Shown here in pieces: positions 41,729-53,299 of a stretch of 64,000 nucleotides of DNA. The DNA lies in contig CAUYUJ010001299.1 of NCBI GenBank assembly GCA_963575745.1, forward strand, positions 38,723 to 102,722. Reading direction: 5' to 3'. The notes under the pieces are model-generated. The model was not told where the DNA came from and did not search any database. It saw nothing but the letters and a program-made list of their open reading frames with translations. The translations under genes and the position numbers were made by a program. Source of the DNA: Prorocentrum cordatum. Its lineage: Eukaryota > Sar > Dinophyceae > Prorocentrales > Prorocentraceae. The number at the start of each line of letters is the position of its first letter. The first letter of the stretch is position 1.

Positions 41729-43534
41729 GGCGCGTCAAACACCAAGCCACATTGGACGTCGAATGTGCCCTTGAGGCCTTTGAGTTTCCATGGCGAGATT
41801 CATTGGTAATCGAATCGGGTTCACCGAACTGCGCGTCTGGACCCGGGGCGCGTCTAGGGCGTCTTGGGCGCCTAGAGGGGGGAAGTGGGGGGGTTCGGCG
41901 TCTCCGATGCTTTGGGCGTCGAGGTGCCCGGGGCGCCCGGGGGGCCGCGGGCGCCCTTGGCGCCCAGGGGTTCGAGGCGCCTCGGGCGCCCAGATGCCCG
42001 GCGCGTCTTGAGTGCCCATGGGGGGCCCTCGGCGTCTCGCGCGCCCAAGGGCCTCGGGCTTCTCGGGCGTTCGGGGGCGCGCTGCACCTCGGGCGCCCAA
42101 CGGCCCGAAGAGGCGCCAGCGCAGCTCGCGCCGCGCAAATCGCACCGCACATGTTGCGGCGTAGCTTGCACTTCCGCAGCGCAATTACTCCTCCTCTGGG
42201 GCGGGCGCTGGCAATCGTTTGAAACTTACTTGGTAAATATCGACAGAGTCGCCGATTGGTTCGTTCGTTTCCCGACGACGGTTGCTCCTGTTGGCAATCG
42301 CCGTGCCAGGGCCGCGCCGCGCGCAGCGCACGTGAACATCATATGCAGCGTTTCCTACCATATCGTAGCATGTGTTTCTATAGTTCAGTGTATACAGCAA
42401 GTATAAGGTTGTGCGCATACAGTATGGTTGTTCTGGTTCGGTATGGCGAATACATATTATTATTATGGTTATATACATGTATATGCATATGTCTATACAC
42501 ATTGTACAACCATATACATGCATGAATATATGTATATATATAAATACAGATACATGTATATACGTGAGTACAGATATACAATATTTATACATGTGTGCAT
42601 CTATACATATACACATCCTCATATTGTATATACACCTATAGTATTACAAGGGTTGTTTTCCTTTTTCTTTTTCCAGCCTCCTCTGAGTTGCGGCGCGATC
42701 GGGCGCGCCAATTCGTGGGCGACCACAAGGGCGCGAGCTATGCGCTTTGGCGCCTAGAGACGCGGCAGAGACACCTCGACGAAGCTCATCGAGTTGATGC
42801 GCGACCAGGTGGACACGCCATGGCGTCGGTGTCTTCGCGCAGTGGACGACCTGAAGGCGAGCGGTTCTTAGGCAGCATTCTCTAGGCGCATGGGTTTTCC
42901 GAATTCCCGGCAGGCGCGGCAACAATGGCGGCTTCATCTGATTTCACGTGGGCGACGTGCTCGGAGGAGGAGACTAGATGCCAGGCAGCCACTACGACCT
43001 CATCGCGGAGGTCAACAGTCGTTGCAGGTCCAGGAAGTGGATCGAGGATGGCAATATCAACTACTGCTGAGCGGACGTCAGCCAAGTTCCAGACTGGAAG
43101 AGTCAGATGTCCAAGTGCAGCGAGATCGAGATCAAGATGGCGACCTGCGCCAGGAACCTCAAGCCTATCACCATCGACCAGGAGAGCGGCGACAACAACG
43201 GGGAGCTGACGATCAAGAAAAAGCGACAGCTACTCGGACTACTGGAAGCGCTACAAATTGCCGAGCTCACGCGCGTGTTCACGCGTGCCGGCATCAGTCA
43301 GCACCCATCAAAGTCAGTCGCTGACGTCGACGGCGGGCACAGTCAAGGAGTTAAACAAGACGCTGCGGCTTTACAAGCAGATCGGGGACGTAGGCCTCAA
43401 GATGAAGAAGATCCGGCCAGTCGGCGACATCGCGTTCGCGACGATGACCGGCGCAGCTCGGGGGGTACGGCATGACGGAGCAAGCCAGGGAGGATGCGCC
43501 ATCCTGGCATGCCACAAGAAGGCCCCGCAGGGCT
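41729..43534. repeat. 1.8-kb tandem duplication, copy 1
   Basis: This unit is repeated head to tail at 43535-45341 (offset 1806, then 1807 after one extra G in a G-run). By eye about 11 substitutions and one indel separate the copies, about 99.4% identity. The junction reads KAPQG (43530) directly into GGCGCGTCAAACAC. The unit holds GGCGCC-rich noncoding DNA, a TATA/TACATG-rich stretch (42440-42640), and part of a copia RT. Confidence 0.95.
42780..43534 (+). pseudogene. Copia-type reverse transcriptase fragment, lineage 2, copy 1
   Basis: Plus-strand pieces: LIELMRDQVDTPWRRCLRAV then, after a shift, FRIPGRRGNNGGFI, TGA, and FHVGDVLGGGD (42942-42974). That last piece is the YVDD-type catalytic box with Gly for the first Asp (GGC at 42951-42953). 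Next are YDLIAEVNSRCRSRKWIEDG, a TGA, LKPITIDQESGDNNGELTIK and, in another frame, VKELNKTLRLYKQIGDVGLK and ACHKKAPQG. It is cut off at the duplication junction before RNase H. Confidence 0.75.
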
Positions 43535-45341
43535 GGCGCGTCAAACACGAAGCCACATTGGACGTCGAATGTGCCCTTGAGGCCTTTGAGTTTCCATGGC
43601 GAGATTCATTGGTAATCGAATCGGGTTCACCGAACTGCGCGTCTGGACCCGGGGCGCGTCTAGGGCGTCTTGGGCGCCTAGAGGGGGGAAGTGGGGGGGT
43701 TCGGCGTCTCCGATGCTTTGGGCGTCGAGGTGCCCGGGGCGCCCGGGGGGCCGCGGGCGCCCTTGGCGCCCAGGGGTTCGAGGCGCCTCGGGCGCCCAGA
43801 GGCCCGGCTCGTCTTGAGTGCCCATGGGGGGGCCCTCGGCGTCTCGCGCGCCCAAGGGCCTCGGGCTTCTCGGGCGTTCGGGGGCGCGCTGCACCTCGGG
43901 CGCCCAACGGCCCGAAGAGGCGCCAGCGCAGCTCGCGCCGCGCAAATCGCACCGCACATGTTGCGGCGTAGCTTGCAATTCCGTAGCGCAATTACTCCTC
44001 CTCTGGGGCGGGCGCTGGCAATCGTTTGAAACTTACTTGGTAAATATCGACAGAGTCGCCGATTGGTTCGTTCGTTTCCCGACGACGGTTGCTCCTGTTG
44101 GCAATCGCCGTGCCAGGGCCGCGCCGCGCGCAGCGCACGTGAACATCATATGCAGCGTTTCCTACCATATCGTAGCATGTGTTTCTATAGTTCAGTGTAT
44201 GCAGCAAGTATAAGGTTGTGCGCATACAGTATGGTTGTTCTGGTTCGGTATGGCGAATACATATTATTATTATGGTTATATACATGTATATGCATATGTC
44301 TATACACATTGTACAACCATATACATGCATGAATATATGTATATATATAAATACAGATACATGTATATACGTGAGTACAGATACACAATATTTATACATG
44401 TGTGCATCTATACATATACACATCCTCATATTGTATATACACCTATAGTATTACAAGGGTTGTTTTCCTTTTTCTTTTTCCAGCCTCCTCTGAGTTGCGG
44501 CGCGATCGGGCGCGCCAATTCGTGGGCGACCACAAGGGCGCGAGCTATGCGCTTTGGCGCCTAGAGACGCGGCAGAGACACCTCGACGAAGCTCATCGAG
44601 TTGATGCGCGACCAGGTGGACACGCCATGGCGTCGGTGTCTTCGCGCAGTGGACGACCTGGAGGCGAGCGGTTCTTAGGCAGCATTCTCTAGGCGCATGG
44701 GTTTTCCGAATTCCCGGCAGGCGCGGCAACAATGGCGGCTTCATCTGATTTCACGTGGGCGACGTGCTCGGAGGAGGAGACTAGATGCCAGGCAGCCACT
44801 ACGACCTCATCGCGGAGGTCAACAGTCGTTGCAGGTCCGGGAAGTGGATCGAGGATGGCAATATCAACTACTGCTGAGCGGACGTCAGCCAAGTTCCAGA
44901 CTGGAAGAGTCAGATGTCCAAGTGCAGCGAGATCGAGATCAAGATGGCGACCTGCGCCAAGAACCTCAAGCCTATCACCATCGACCAGGAGAGCGGCGAC
45001 AACAACGGGGAGCTGACGATCAAGAAAAAGCGACAGCTACTCGGACTACTGGAAGCGCTACAAATTGCCGAGCTCACGCGCGTGTTCACGCGTGCCGGCA
45101 TCAGTCAGCACCCATCAAAGTCAGTCGCTGACGTCGACGGCGGGCACAGTCAAGGAGTTAAACAAGACGCTGCAGCTTTACAAGCAGATCGGGGACGTAG
45201 GCCTCAAGATGAAGAAGATCCGGCCAGTCGGCGACATCGCGTTCGCGACGATGACCGGCGCAGCTCGGGGGGTACGGCATGACGGAGCAAGCCAGGGAGG
45301 ATGCGCCATCCTGGCATGCCACAAGAAGGCCCCGCAGGGCT
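43535..45341. repeat. 1.8-kb tandem duplication, copy 2
   Basis: Second copy of 41729-43534. Its right flank continues the copia reading frame into RNase H, so copy 2 is the one attached to the original 3' sequence. The inactivating changes (GGC in the catalytic box, TGA codons) are shared by both copies, so decay preceded duplication. Confidence 0.95.
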
Positions 45342-45434
45342 CCGAGTCCGACTTCAGCGCAGTCGACTGGAAGTTCTTCATGCCAGTGCGCTTAGAACGT
45401 CCATCGCTACATGCAGAGCCCCAAGCAGCAGCAT

Positions 45435-45469
<35 letters not shown>

Positions 45470-46018
45470 GCGGCAGGCACGGACGCACTGGAGTTTGCCA
45501 AGCGGTCGCGGGCAGCCGCGTTCGAAAACGCGGATGTCGCCAAGGACGAGAGCACTCGCCAGACCAGCGAGGCAGCACTGGTCGCGGACGCCAAGGCGCC
45601 CCACGACGCGGCCCAGAAGGAGAGCATCACCAGCTTGAAGGACAGGAGGACCAGCATCGAGTCGCTAGCGCTGCGCGAGAGGACGGGGGCGACCGACTCA
45701 CGCCGGAGGCGTGCATCCTCAGGCAGGCAGTGCGCGGACGGGTTGGCAAAGCGAAACGGCTCTTCGCATATGGACTAAGTCATGGGCGGCTCCAACTCAA
45801 GCACAACCCCGTCTATACGGCGGCCCAGAAGAAGACCGAGGAGGAGCGACAACTGGACGAGAGTACTTACATCATCCGCATCAAGGAAAGCGACCTCGCC
45901 CTCTCCGCAACAGGCAGCGCTCGCATCGAGCTGTCGCAGATCAACGGCGGGAGCGACCAGCGACGTCGAGGAGGAGATCGGCGAGGGCGACTGTCTTGTA
46001 TTATTGTTCCCTACCTAG
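44587..46018 (+). pseudogene. Copia-type reverse transcriptase-RNase H remnant, lineage 2, copy 2
   Basis: Carries the same RT pieces as copy 1, then continues: KAPQGSESDFSAVDWKFFMP, RPSLHAEPQAAA, a poly-Ala insertion, TDALEFAKRSRAA, ALVADAKAPHDAAQKESITS, LKDRRTSIESLALRERTG and RQCADGLAK. These match the copia RNase H core, including the Glu of the S.AE.QAA motif and the Asp of ADAK. After a frameshift near 45770 the C-terminus reads YGLSHGRLQLKHNPVYTAAQ and KKTEEERQLDESTYIIRIK, ending at TAG near 46029. No terminal repeat was found. Confidence 0.8.
45425..45472 (+). repeat. (GCA)n expansion inside RNase H
   Basis: About 14 GCA codons, with one TCA, lie between HAEPQ and GTDALEFAK and add roughly a dozen Ala where the family normally has only a few residues. 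The frame is kept. Confidence 0.9.
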
Positions 46019-46219
46019 GCTCTGCCTAGAAGGGTTCTTACTCGCTTGGCTTCAACGGGCCGGGCAGAACAAACCGCCCAGGGCGGTTCCCCCAGCCCCC
46101 TGGGGGCCAAGCAAAAGCAACAGCAAAGGTAAAAGCAAACGCGCGGTTCCCCCAGTTGCGCCCCCTCGGTGCCAAGCAAAAGCAAGGGCAAAAGTGAAGG
46201 CAAAAACGAAGGCGAAGCA

Positions 46220-46735
46220 ACATCATAGCACAGCATAGCATAGCATAACACAGCATAGCATAGCATAGCGCAGCATAGCATAACGCAGCATACCATAGCA
46301 TAACCTAGCCTAGCCTAGCCTAGCCTAGCCCAGCATATCATTGCGCAGCATAGCATAGCATAGCAAATTATAGCATAACATAGCAGAGCAGAGCAGAGCA
46401 TAACATAACATAGCGCAGCACAGCATCCAAAGGCAATGCAAAACAATAGCAAGAACCATGCGAAAGTGTATATGTAGATGTAGATGTAGGTGTATATGTG
46501 GATGTAGGTGTAGATGTAGATGTAGATGTATATGTAGATGTAGATGTAGAGGTATGTGTGTATGTAGGTGTAGATGTATATGTAGATGTGAGTCTCGCTG
46601 TTGATGTAGATGGAGATGTATTTGCAGGTGTAGATGTAGATGTAGTTGTAGGTGTAGATGTAGATGTAGGTCTAGATGTAGATGTAGGTCTAGATGTAGA
46701 TGTAGGTGTACATATAGATGTAGATGTAAAGAACT
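46220..46735. repeat. (CATAG)n and (GTAGAT)n arrays
   Basis: A degenerate 5-bp CATAG array (46225-46425), then a degenerate 6-bp GTAGAT/GTAGGT array (46465-46735). Open frames such as VDVDVDV are artefacts. Confidence 0.95.
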
Positions 46736-46867
46736 CCCCCGTGCCCCGTTCTCATCTCCGTGCCTGATTGCTTTTGCTGCTGTCTCGGCGACTTGCTGCC
46801 TGCTTCTGCTGCTGCTTCACTTACGGCGTGGCGTCGGCGGTTCTGGCGCTACTACTGTTATTATCAT

Positions 46868-46877
46868 TATTACTATG

Positions 46878-46960
<83 letters not shown>

Positions 46961-46982
46961 GACTACTACGACTACTACTACG

Positions 46983-47038
<56 letters not shown>

Positions 47039-47050
47039 CGCTACTGCTAC
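46868..47050. repeat. (CTA)n microsatellite
   Basis: About 55 CTA triplets with a few CGA and CGC variants. Poly-Thr, poly-Tyr and poly-Val frames over it are not genes. Confidence 0.95.
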
Positions 47051-47162
47051 AACTACGACGATGAGGAGAAAGAGGAGGACGGCGTTTACCGCTCCTACTA
47101 ATGTTGCTTTCCTAGAGGCTCCAACTCCCAGGTAGGGTCGCACTGGGATAATTTGCCCTTCT

Positions 47163-47551
47163 GTCGCGGCCATGGGCATCGCCGCGGCATGTCCCGCACT
47201 AGCGCAGTACAAGACGACGGCCGAGTACACCGACAAGATGGAGTTGGCCACGTTCAGGGCGAAGGACAATGAGCTCCAGGCTTCAATTACGAGAGGGCAA
47301 GGGAGATCTAGATGAAAAAAACCAGCGAGAAGGCGAGCGAGATCGAGAAGGCGATGGCGTTCGCCGCGTCTGACGAGCTGGCAAGCAGTTCCAACGAGGA
47401 GTATACGGCGCGGCCGGTGGGGGCACAAGGCATGGTGACATCCAGGCCCTACGGAGACGCAACGAGGTTCCAGCATCTGACCTAAGGATTTCAGCGAGCG
47501 GCCGAAGTCACCACCGCGCAGGTGATCAAGCAGGCAAAGATTACCAAGTGA
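47163..47551 (+). pseudogene. Small coding remnant, unrecognised
   Basis: Three short plus-strand pieces look coding in composition: CPALAQYKTTAEYTDKMELA, then KTSEKASEIEKAMAFAASDE and EEYTARPVGAQGMVTSRPYG, then FQRAAEVTTAQVIKQAKITK with a stop at 47549-47551. They lie in different frames and no start was found. This may be the 3' part of the copia element or a separate gene fragment. Confidence 0.35.
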
Positions 47552-47839
47552 GCAGCGCAGCCAATCCGTTAATTTGTCGAGTTTTGTACCTCGTTACCTC
47601 TTATGCCGCAGCCGTTTCTTGTGCTTTGACGGATGCGATATGTATATGATGTACATATGTGTTTCTGCCGAACTGTGTAGACGAGGGCGGGGAAGTTTAG
47701 CATATCCTTTTCTTCCGTAGCAACGTTGGCCTAACATGGGCTTTGAGTTATTGCAGTCGCGTTGTGAGAAACATATGACGAGATTTCGTTTATTAGTGTT
47801 GCTTCTCACTGCCGTCAAACATTATGATGGCGTTGGTTT

Positions 47840-48010
47840 ATTCATAAACATATTCAGCATCATATTCAACATCATCAGTATCACAAACATCACGTTGATC
47901 ACCATCAACAACACCACTATAACCATCATTACCACCATCATCACCAGCATCCTCTTTATCCGCTTGATTCCACCATCATCACCACTACCATCAGCACCAT
48001 CACCATCGCA
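47840..48010. repeat. ATC/ACC-rich tract
   Basis: Imperfect CATCA/CACCA triplets. 47560-47840 and 48010-48190 show no gene. Confidence 0.8.
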
Positions 48011-48186
48011 ATCAGGGATCCCCCCCGCAGCATTAACGATGGTCGCCCCGCGGGAGTAATTTTATTATCGGGATTGTTGGGGGCACCAATAGGTCAATCA
48101 GCCCGCGGAAAAACATGTTCCCATTGTTGGCGGGAGAAGTGTAGAAACAATCGTTGTGGTTGGGCTCAACGGGGAACGCATCGACC

Positions 48187-48722
48187 CCCAATCGTTCATT
48201 CATCGCCGATAGAGGCCCAATAGCCCACCCCGCCCAAGAGCGCTCGGATTCGCTATCGGCAGCTTGTCGCCGATCCATCGGCGAGGTGTTGCCGACTCCA
48301 GGTCGATGTTTCCAACCCTGCGCCGGTCCCCCCACTATCGCTTGCCCTCAGGATCACTTCCAGGATTTACGGCCCCGATGACGGGGGGCACGCCAGAGAG
48401 GGCGACGCTGGGCTGGAGGGCGAGGCGGCCGCCCTGGAGCTCGCGGCCGCGCTCGCGGGCCTCCAGGGCCTGCGCGGCGCGGACCTGCTGGTGTGCACGC
48501 ACCCCGTGGTCCTGTGCCTGCTCGCCTTCCGGGTCAGCTGGGGACCTCAGGGGCAATAGCGAGGGTGGGGATCGGCTCAGAGGAGGGACGAATCGGCCCC
48601 CAATCGCTCACTGATCGCCGAAAAGGGCCCAATAGCCCACCCACGCTCAGGCACGTGAGGATTCGCTATCGGGGACCCATCGCTGATCTATCGGCGATGT
48701 ATCGCCGATTCCAGGTCGATGT
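48187..48722 (+). repeat. Paired ATCGCCGAT-rich repeats
   Basis: 48187-48325 and 48597-48722 are homologous: CCCCCAATCG.TCA, GGCCCAATAGCCCACCC, GGATTCGCTATCGG, ATCGGCGA and CCAGGTCGATGT occur in the same order. One copy lies upstream of the first exon found and one in the next intron of the gene at 48.4-50.5 kb. A shorter related stretch lies in a later intron (49727-49790). Confidence 0.8.
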
Positions 48723-50513
48723 CCCCCCCGTCGAGCTTGTCCTGCGCGTAAGAGCGCTTTTTCGCCAGAGTGACAATTTTGGTGCGGGCAGTCAGGGGTC
48801 CCGCTGGACTTGGCTTGCGCGCGTGGGTTCCGTGAATTCGGTTTCCCCCGCAGCCCCCTAAGGCCGCGCACCACAGGTCACTCTTGCCTGGGGTCCGTCC
48901 TGCGTGCAGCCGACATCCCTTCCCCCGCAGGACCGCGCGCCCCATCCCGCGAGCGGGGGGAGCCGCAGCGGGGGCCGCCCGCGGCGCCGATGCTGGTGCA
49001 CGTGGCCTCCACGCTGCTGTACGGGGCTCCGGGCTGCAGCGTCTGCTCGGGCCGCCTGCGGCGGTACGGGACCCCTGCGGCCTCGGAGTACCTGCGGGCC
49101 GCCCGCGGCCTGCTCTCGGGCGGTGCGCCCCTGCTGGCGCTGGCCGAGGGCGCGGTGCTCTCGGCGCAGCTGCTGCACCAGATCGGGGTGCCCGTGCCGT
49201 CGGTGCCGCCGCTCGCCCTCTACCTGGACGGGACCTCCTACCTGCGGGACTCCAGGCCTCCCAGATTCGAGGGGCAAAACGGCGCAAGCATAAGCCTCGG
49301 GGCGCGCGGATCTCTTGGATCCGCGCTGGAGCCCTCTGGCGGCGCCTCCAGCGCCGCCCTTGGCGCGTTCCGCGCGCCTGGCGCGGATTCGAGAAATCCG
49401 ACCGGAGCTCAGGAAGTTTATGCCACTGCAGTGTTTGAATGTTCTACAGACTCTGCAGACGAGTTGAGGGCGGAGGGGCAGGGTCGAGGCCTCCCAGGCT
49501 CAGCAGAATCAGAGGAGGGCTGGTTGAAATAACTGTCATTCATTGGCCTTCGGGGGGGGCCTTCCCATCGCGGCTGGACGCAGCTCGGACAACTAGTGCG
49601 GCCCCAGGATCCCAGGAGGTGTCCGGGGATCGATTCTGAGCTGCCGTTGTCTCAACTCGCCCAGCTCCGAGTCCAGGCCTCCCAGAAGAGTTCGAGCCGG
49701 CGGTGTCGGGGGATCGCGCCGCACCACGCCGAAGTCGCCGATGCATCGCGGACGTCGCCGATGCATCGTCGGTGCACCGGCGATGCTGCGCGATCCTCCG
49801 ACCTCATCTGCTCGGACCCCATCTGCGAGGCCTCCAGGGGCGGAGGGCGAACGGCGCCCGCGGGCAAGCGGAGGACGGTCCTCGTGACGCGCGCGCGGCT
49901 GTTCGCGCACCCCGCGGGCTTCTTCCTCCGCTGCATGCTGGAGGAGCTGGCGGTCGTGAACGGGCCGCTCGCGGACGCGTCCCGCGGGCACTTCTGGTTC
50001 GCGGGGGCCGCCGAGGACGCGTGGAGGAGCTGGGAGGAGATGACAACCTGCCTGGCGGCCTTCTTCATCCCGGAGAAGGGAGGACGGCGTGAACATCCGC
50101 GTGTGGAGCTGCGCGCGGATTTCCTGGATCGGCGTTGGGCCCCCCTGGCGGCGCCCCCAGCGCCGCCCTTGGCGCGCTCCGCGCTCCTGGGAGAGGGGCC
50201 GAGCGCCGATCCGAGAAATCTGCGCGGAAGTCTTAGAGTTGCTGTGTGTTGCCGTCGTTTCTTCTTCTGCCATCCCCTCGGACATCCACCAGCGGACCTT
50301 CATCGAGCTCTACCGCATGAGCGTCCCGACATTCATGCCCGATGCGGCGTGGATGCTCCGCCTGCCGCTGCTTGCGCCCTTCGGAGTCTTCGCCTACGAC
50401 GGCTCGCTGACGCCCGCGGAGCTCGGCGACGCTGGCGTTCCTCGCGGGCCACCGGTAGCTTTTGACCCAGAGGAGACCGGCGCCGTCCGGGCTTTCTTCC
50501 ACTGGCGCCTCTG
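48388..50513 (+). CDS. Split gene, dinoflagellate glycosyltransferase-like family (tentative)
   Basis: Coding blocks on the plus strand: about 48388-48532 (EGEAAALELAAALAGLQGLR, ADLLVCTHPVVLCLLAF); about 48969-49255 (PMLVHVASTLLYGAPGCSVC, GAPLLALAEGAVLSAQLLHQ, VPPLALYLDGTSYLRD); 49874 to about 50080 (VLVTRARLFAHPAGFFLRCM, LEELAVVNGPLADASRGHFW); about 50235-50513 (SDIHQRTFIELYRMSVPTFM, LRLPLLAPFGVFAYDGSLTP, then TGA). Introns: GT-AG, a GC-AG whose phases fit (CCAG|GCC ... GGAG|GAC, phase 2), and one unresolved. The THP, LLHQ and FxELYRM.VP.F segments in this order recall a common dinoflagellate family resembling glycosyltransferases; the substrate is unknown. The 5' start lies upstream and was not found. 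The 3' end may continue, as the family usually has one more exon. Confidence 0.55.
49300..50225 (+). repeat. Repeats shared by two introns of one gene
   Basis: 49300-49410 and 50100-50225 share CGCGCGGAT, then GGCGGCGCC, CAGCGCCGCCCTTGGCGCG and GAGAAATC in order. The first lies in the intron before exon block 49874-50080 and the second in the intron after it. Each begins shortly past the exon end, as expected of an intron-creating insertion. Confidence 0.75.
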
Positions 50514-50809
50514 ACCGTCGTCGTCGACGACGTCGCTTCGGAGGCTCATGGGCGTTTCTGGAGCTCCTCGTCGCCACGGCTGGACGCAGCTCGATAGCCT
50601 GACCAGGATGGACGGACCCCAGGAGGGGCCGTGAGCCTGTCATGAGCGGATGTTGGCCCCGTCGTTGCAGTCGTCATCGTCGGGCGTCGTCGTCGTTCCC
50701 TCCCACCTCTCTTGATGGAGGAGGAGACTGTAACATGTAGCAGGGAGGGAGGGAGGGAGCGGAATAGAGGGATGAGGGATGAGGGATAGGAGGACGGTTT
50801 GTGAGTATG

Positions 50810-50973
50810 CCGCAGTCTGTGTGGTGGACCCGCCACGGCCGTCAGCGCGGAGTTCAGCGACACCCACTGCCCCGAGCGTGACCCCAGCAATGTGAGCCTC
50901 GAGGAGAACGGCCTCGCGAGTTATTGTTTCACCTTGGGCGACATGTTGAAACTCGACCCCAGTTACAGCTCAT
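50810..50973 (+). other. Possible terminal exon
   Basis: A frame reading VSAEFSDTHCPERDPSNVSL then EENGLASYCFTLGDMLKLDP ends with TAG at 50971-50973. Its composition is coding-like and a CCGCAG acceptor-like site precedes it near 50813. It could belong to the gene upstream or to another; no family was recognised. Confidence 0.3.
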
Positions 50974-50999
50974 AGGTGGGTACCGATTGGCAGCGGCTA

Positions 51000-52530
51000 C
51001 CAAAGATCCCGCGACCACCAAAGATCCCGAGACCTCGAGAAGTACTGGTTTAACATGCGTTTAGGCTTGGAGAGAAAGCCTCTCACAGACATGACGGGGG
51101 TTCCTGGTATATCTGGAAAGCTGCGAAGCGCGCCCGCGTCTGGCCCTGGGAGAGTTCATTTGCAGCAAGGAGGAGCATGATTCTCTTTTCTACAAGAGTA
51201 ATAGGATCTAGCTCCCTCCCCGGACCACCTTTTTCGCATTGCAGTTTACATATGATGTTGCCCCATCGTCCATCTTAAATATGAATCCAGATCATCCCAG
51301 GCAGGCCGTTATCGCCCCCCTTCATCCTCTGCAAGAGATGATATGCGCGCTCACCCATGTATCAAACATCATCAGTTTCCAAGTCTCCCTTCCAACAAAT
51401 GGGACGAAGTGCACGAGCGCGTCGTCGCGCGCGCATGCCGAAATCCTTGCAAAGTTCCACGTTTGGTACGGAATTCGATATCGAGCGTCCCGAAAACATA
51501 TGAATACATCACGTTTCGCAACAAAGATGTTTAAAAAAGCTTGCGCTCGCGCTATTGCGAGTTCTGGAGAAAACCATAGGGCACTCTCGCGCTCGCATCT
51601 CGGATGCGCAAGAACGCCCTTGCGCGCGTGCTCTCGCAAGAACCCCTTGCAGAAAATGTGATTAAGTGCACGCGCGCGTCGTCGCGCGCGCATGCCGGAA
51701 TCCTTCACAAACCTGAGGTGTTATGAGGTTTTCAACGTTGAGTGTTCCGAAATCATATGTCCAAGAAGAAACTTGCGTTCGTGGTCTCGCAAATTCGGAT
51801 CAACACCATAGGTTTTCAATATGTTCATACAATTCTGCCAAACAGGCCTCTTGCGCCGCATGTCGAAATCATTCGAACGCCCTTGCGCGCGTGCTGGTAG
51901 GGGGGGGTCACGATCCGTGTCGAATCATACCACGCGGGCCACTCGCGCGCCGGCCGCGCGCGCATGTCGAACTCCTGCCAAAGCCTGTATCACCGACGCG
52001 AAGACGCAAGCATCGTCGTCGGCGTGATCAGCATCGGCGCCGTCACTGGCCGTGCCGTCGTCGCTGCCACCATCGTTACCAGCATCGCTACTATCATCAT
52101 CGCGACTACCGTTGTCGGCCTTGCCATGATAGAGCGCCCGCCCAAGCCGCCGACTCGCACTAAAGTGCCCGGTGGGAACTGCCCAGCGGTCAGCGCCACC
52201 GCGGCCGCATCGGTCGCGCCAAATTAGCTGGCCGCTTTGCGCGCGAGCATGCGCGCTAGCGCGGCCGCGCCGATGCACCAGCCAGCGCCGAGGAGTCATC
52301 GCAATCGCCGCCGCAAGGGGCTTTCGAGCCAAGTTGCGAGCGGGTGGGTGGGACGATTGCGCGAACAGTGGAGCTAACAACTACAAGTTCGGCAGGGTGA
52401 AATACAAGCATAACCGCATCAAGCCTTCAAGAAATCCCCCCCCACCACACCCCTCATCCGGTGAAAGTATAACGTATCCGGCACCCTGGAAGCGTTACCT
52501 CGGCACCGGAGGAGCCCGCAGAGAGCGCTC
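51000..52530. other. No gene seen; dispersed-repeat fragments
   Basis: Contains two related stretches (51410-51500, 51670-51760) with CGCGCGCATGCCG.AATCC followed by a CCGAAA.CATATG box. The same boxes occur in the inverted repeat at 57-60 kb. 52020-52130 is ATC/GCC-triplet-rich. Confidence 0.5.
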
Positions 52531-52534
52531 GGAG

Positions 52535-52690
52535 CCAAGGTAAGCCTTGTTGAGCCCTGCTAGCTCCCGCTAAGCCATGTTAAACAATGATAAGCCAGGC
52601 TCGCCCCCTGCTAAGCCCATGCCAAGCCCTGCTAGCCTCTGCTGAGCGCCACTGAGCGCTGCTCAGCCCTGCTATCCACTGCTGATATCC
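52535..52690. repeat. TGCTAAGCCC-type minisatellite
   Basis: About twelve degenerate units around TAAGCC / TGAGC / CTGCTA, 10-13 bp apart. 52700-53110 holds no gene. Confidence 0.65.
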
Positions 52691-53117
52691 TTCGCATGTC
52701 CTCAGCATTCCCAAGGACATGCGAGGGGCGCTTAGCATCTCCTAGGAGTCTCGGATCCTTGGGATTCCCGAGACAACCCTTTTGCTGGTCCGTGAAATGT
52801 TTTAGGACATGCACAGCATATCCAAAGGCATCCCCAAGGATTTCTTCTTGCGCGGCGCGCGACGCGCCACGGAATTTTGTTTTTTGATTTGCGCGAGGTG
52901 CTAAAGATATCGCTTTGCGAAAACGACTCCCGGAAGTATCAACTCTTGATGCGGTGTTAACGGTAACCCCGGGGGGGTTCTTAAAGGTTTGCCAGGGTTA
53001 ATCTGGAGGGCACAGTCAACCCCGCCCTGTCGAAGGCACGCGTATCCGTCCAAGCTCGCGGTGAGAAAACAGCCTCAAGGGAATTTGTCTTACTCTTCGT
53101 TTCCCTACGCACGGCGA

Positions 53118-53260
53118 ACAGACTCAGAAACGACCAGCACTGCCGTGCAGCACGCCCTCAACTTGCTGGAGCAGAACCACGCGGCGGGCAACGAAATTCA
53201 TTACAAGCGCGAACAGGAAGAGCTGTCGCGAATGACTTACTCCAATGTTGGGACGGGCCT
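53118..53260 (+). other. Possible isolated exon
   Basis: The plus frame reads SETTSTAVQHALNLLEQNHA, AGNEIHYKREQEELSRMTYS, a helix-like, unbiased composition unlike its surroundings, behind a GAACAG acceptor-like site. No partner exon was found. Confidence 0.3.
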
Positions 53261-53299
53261 AGGTCGGTTGTGTTGGGCAGCGGTGTCGTGAGTTCGAGA

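Noticed and set aside
46817-47476. 219-codon minus frame and 86-codon poly-Thr frame
   Set aside because: Both are read from the CTA microsatellite.
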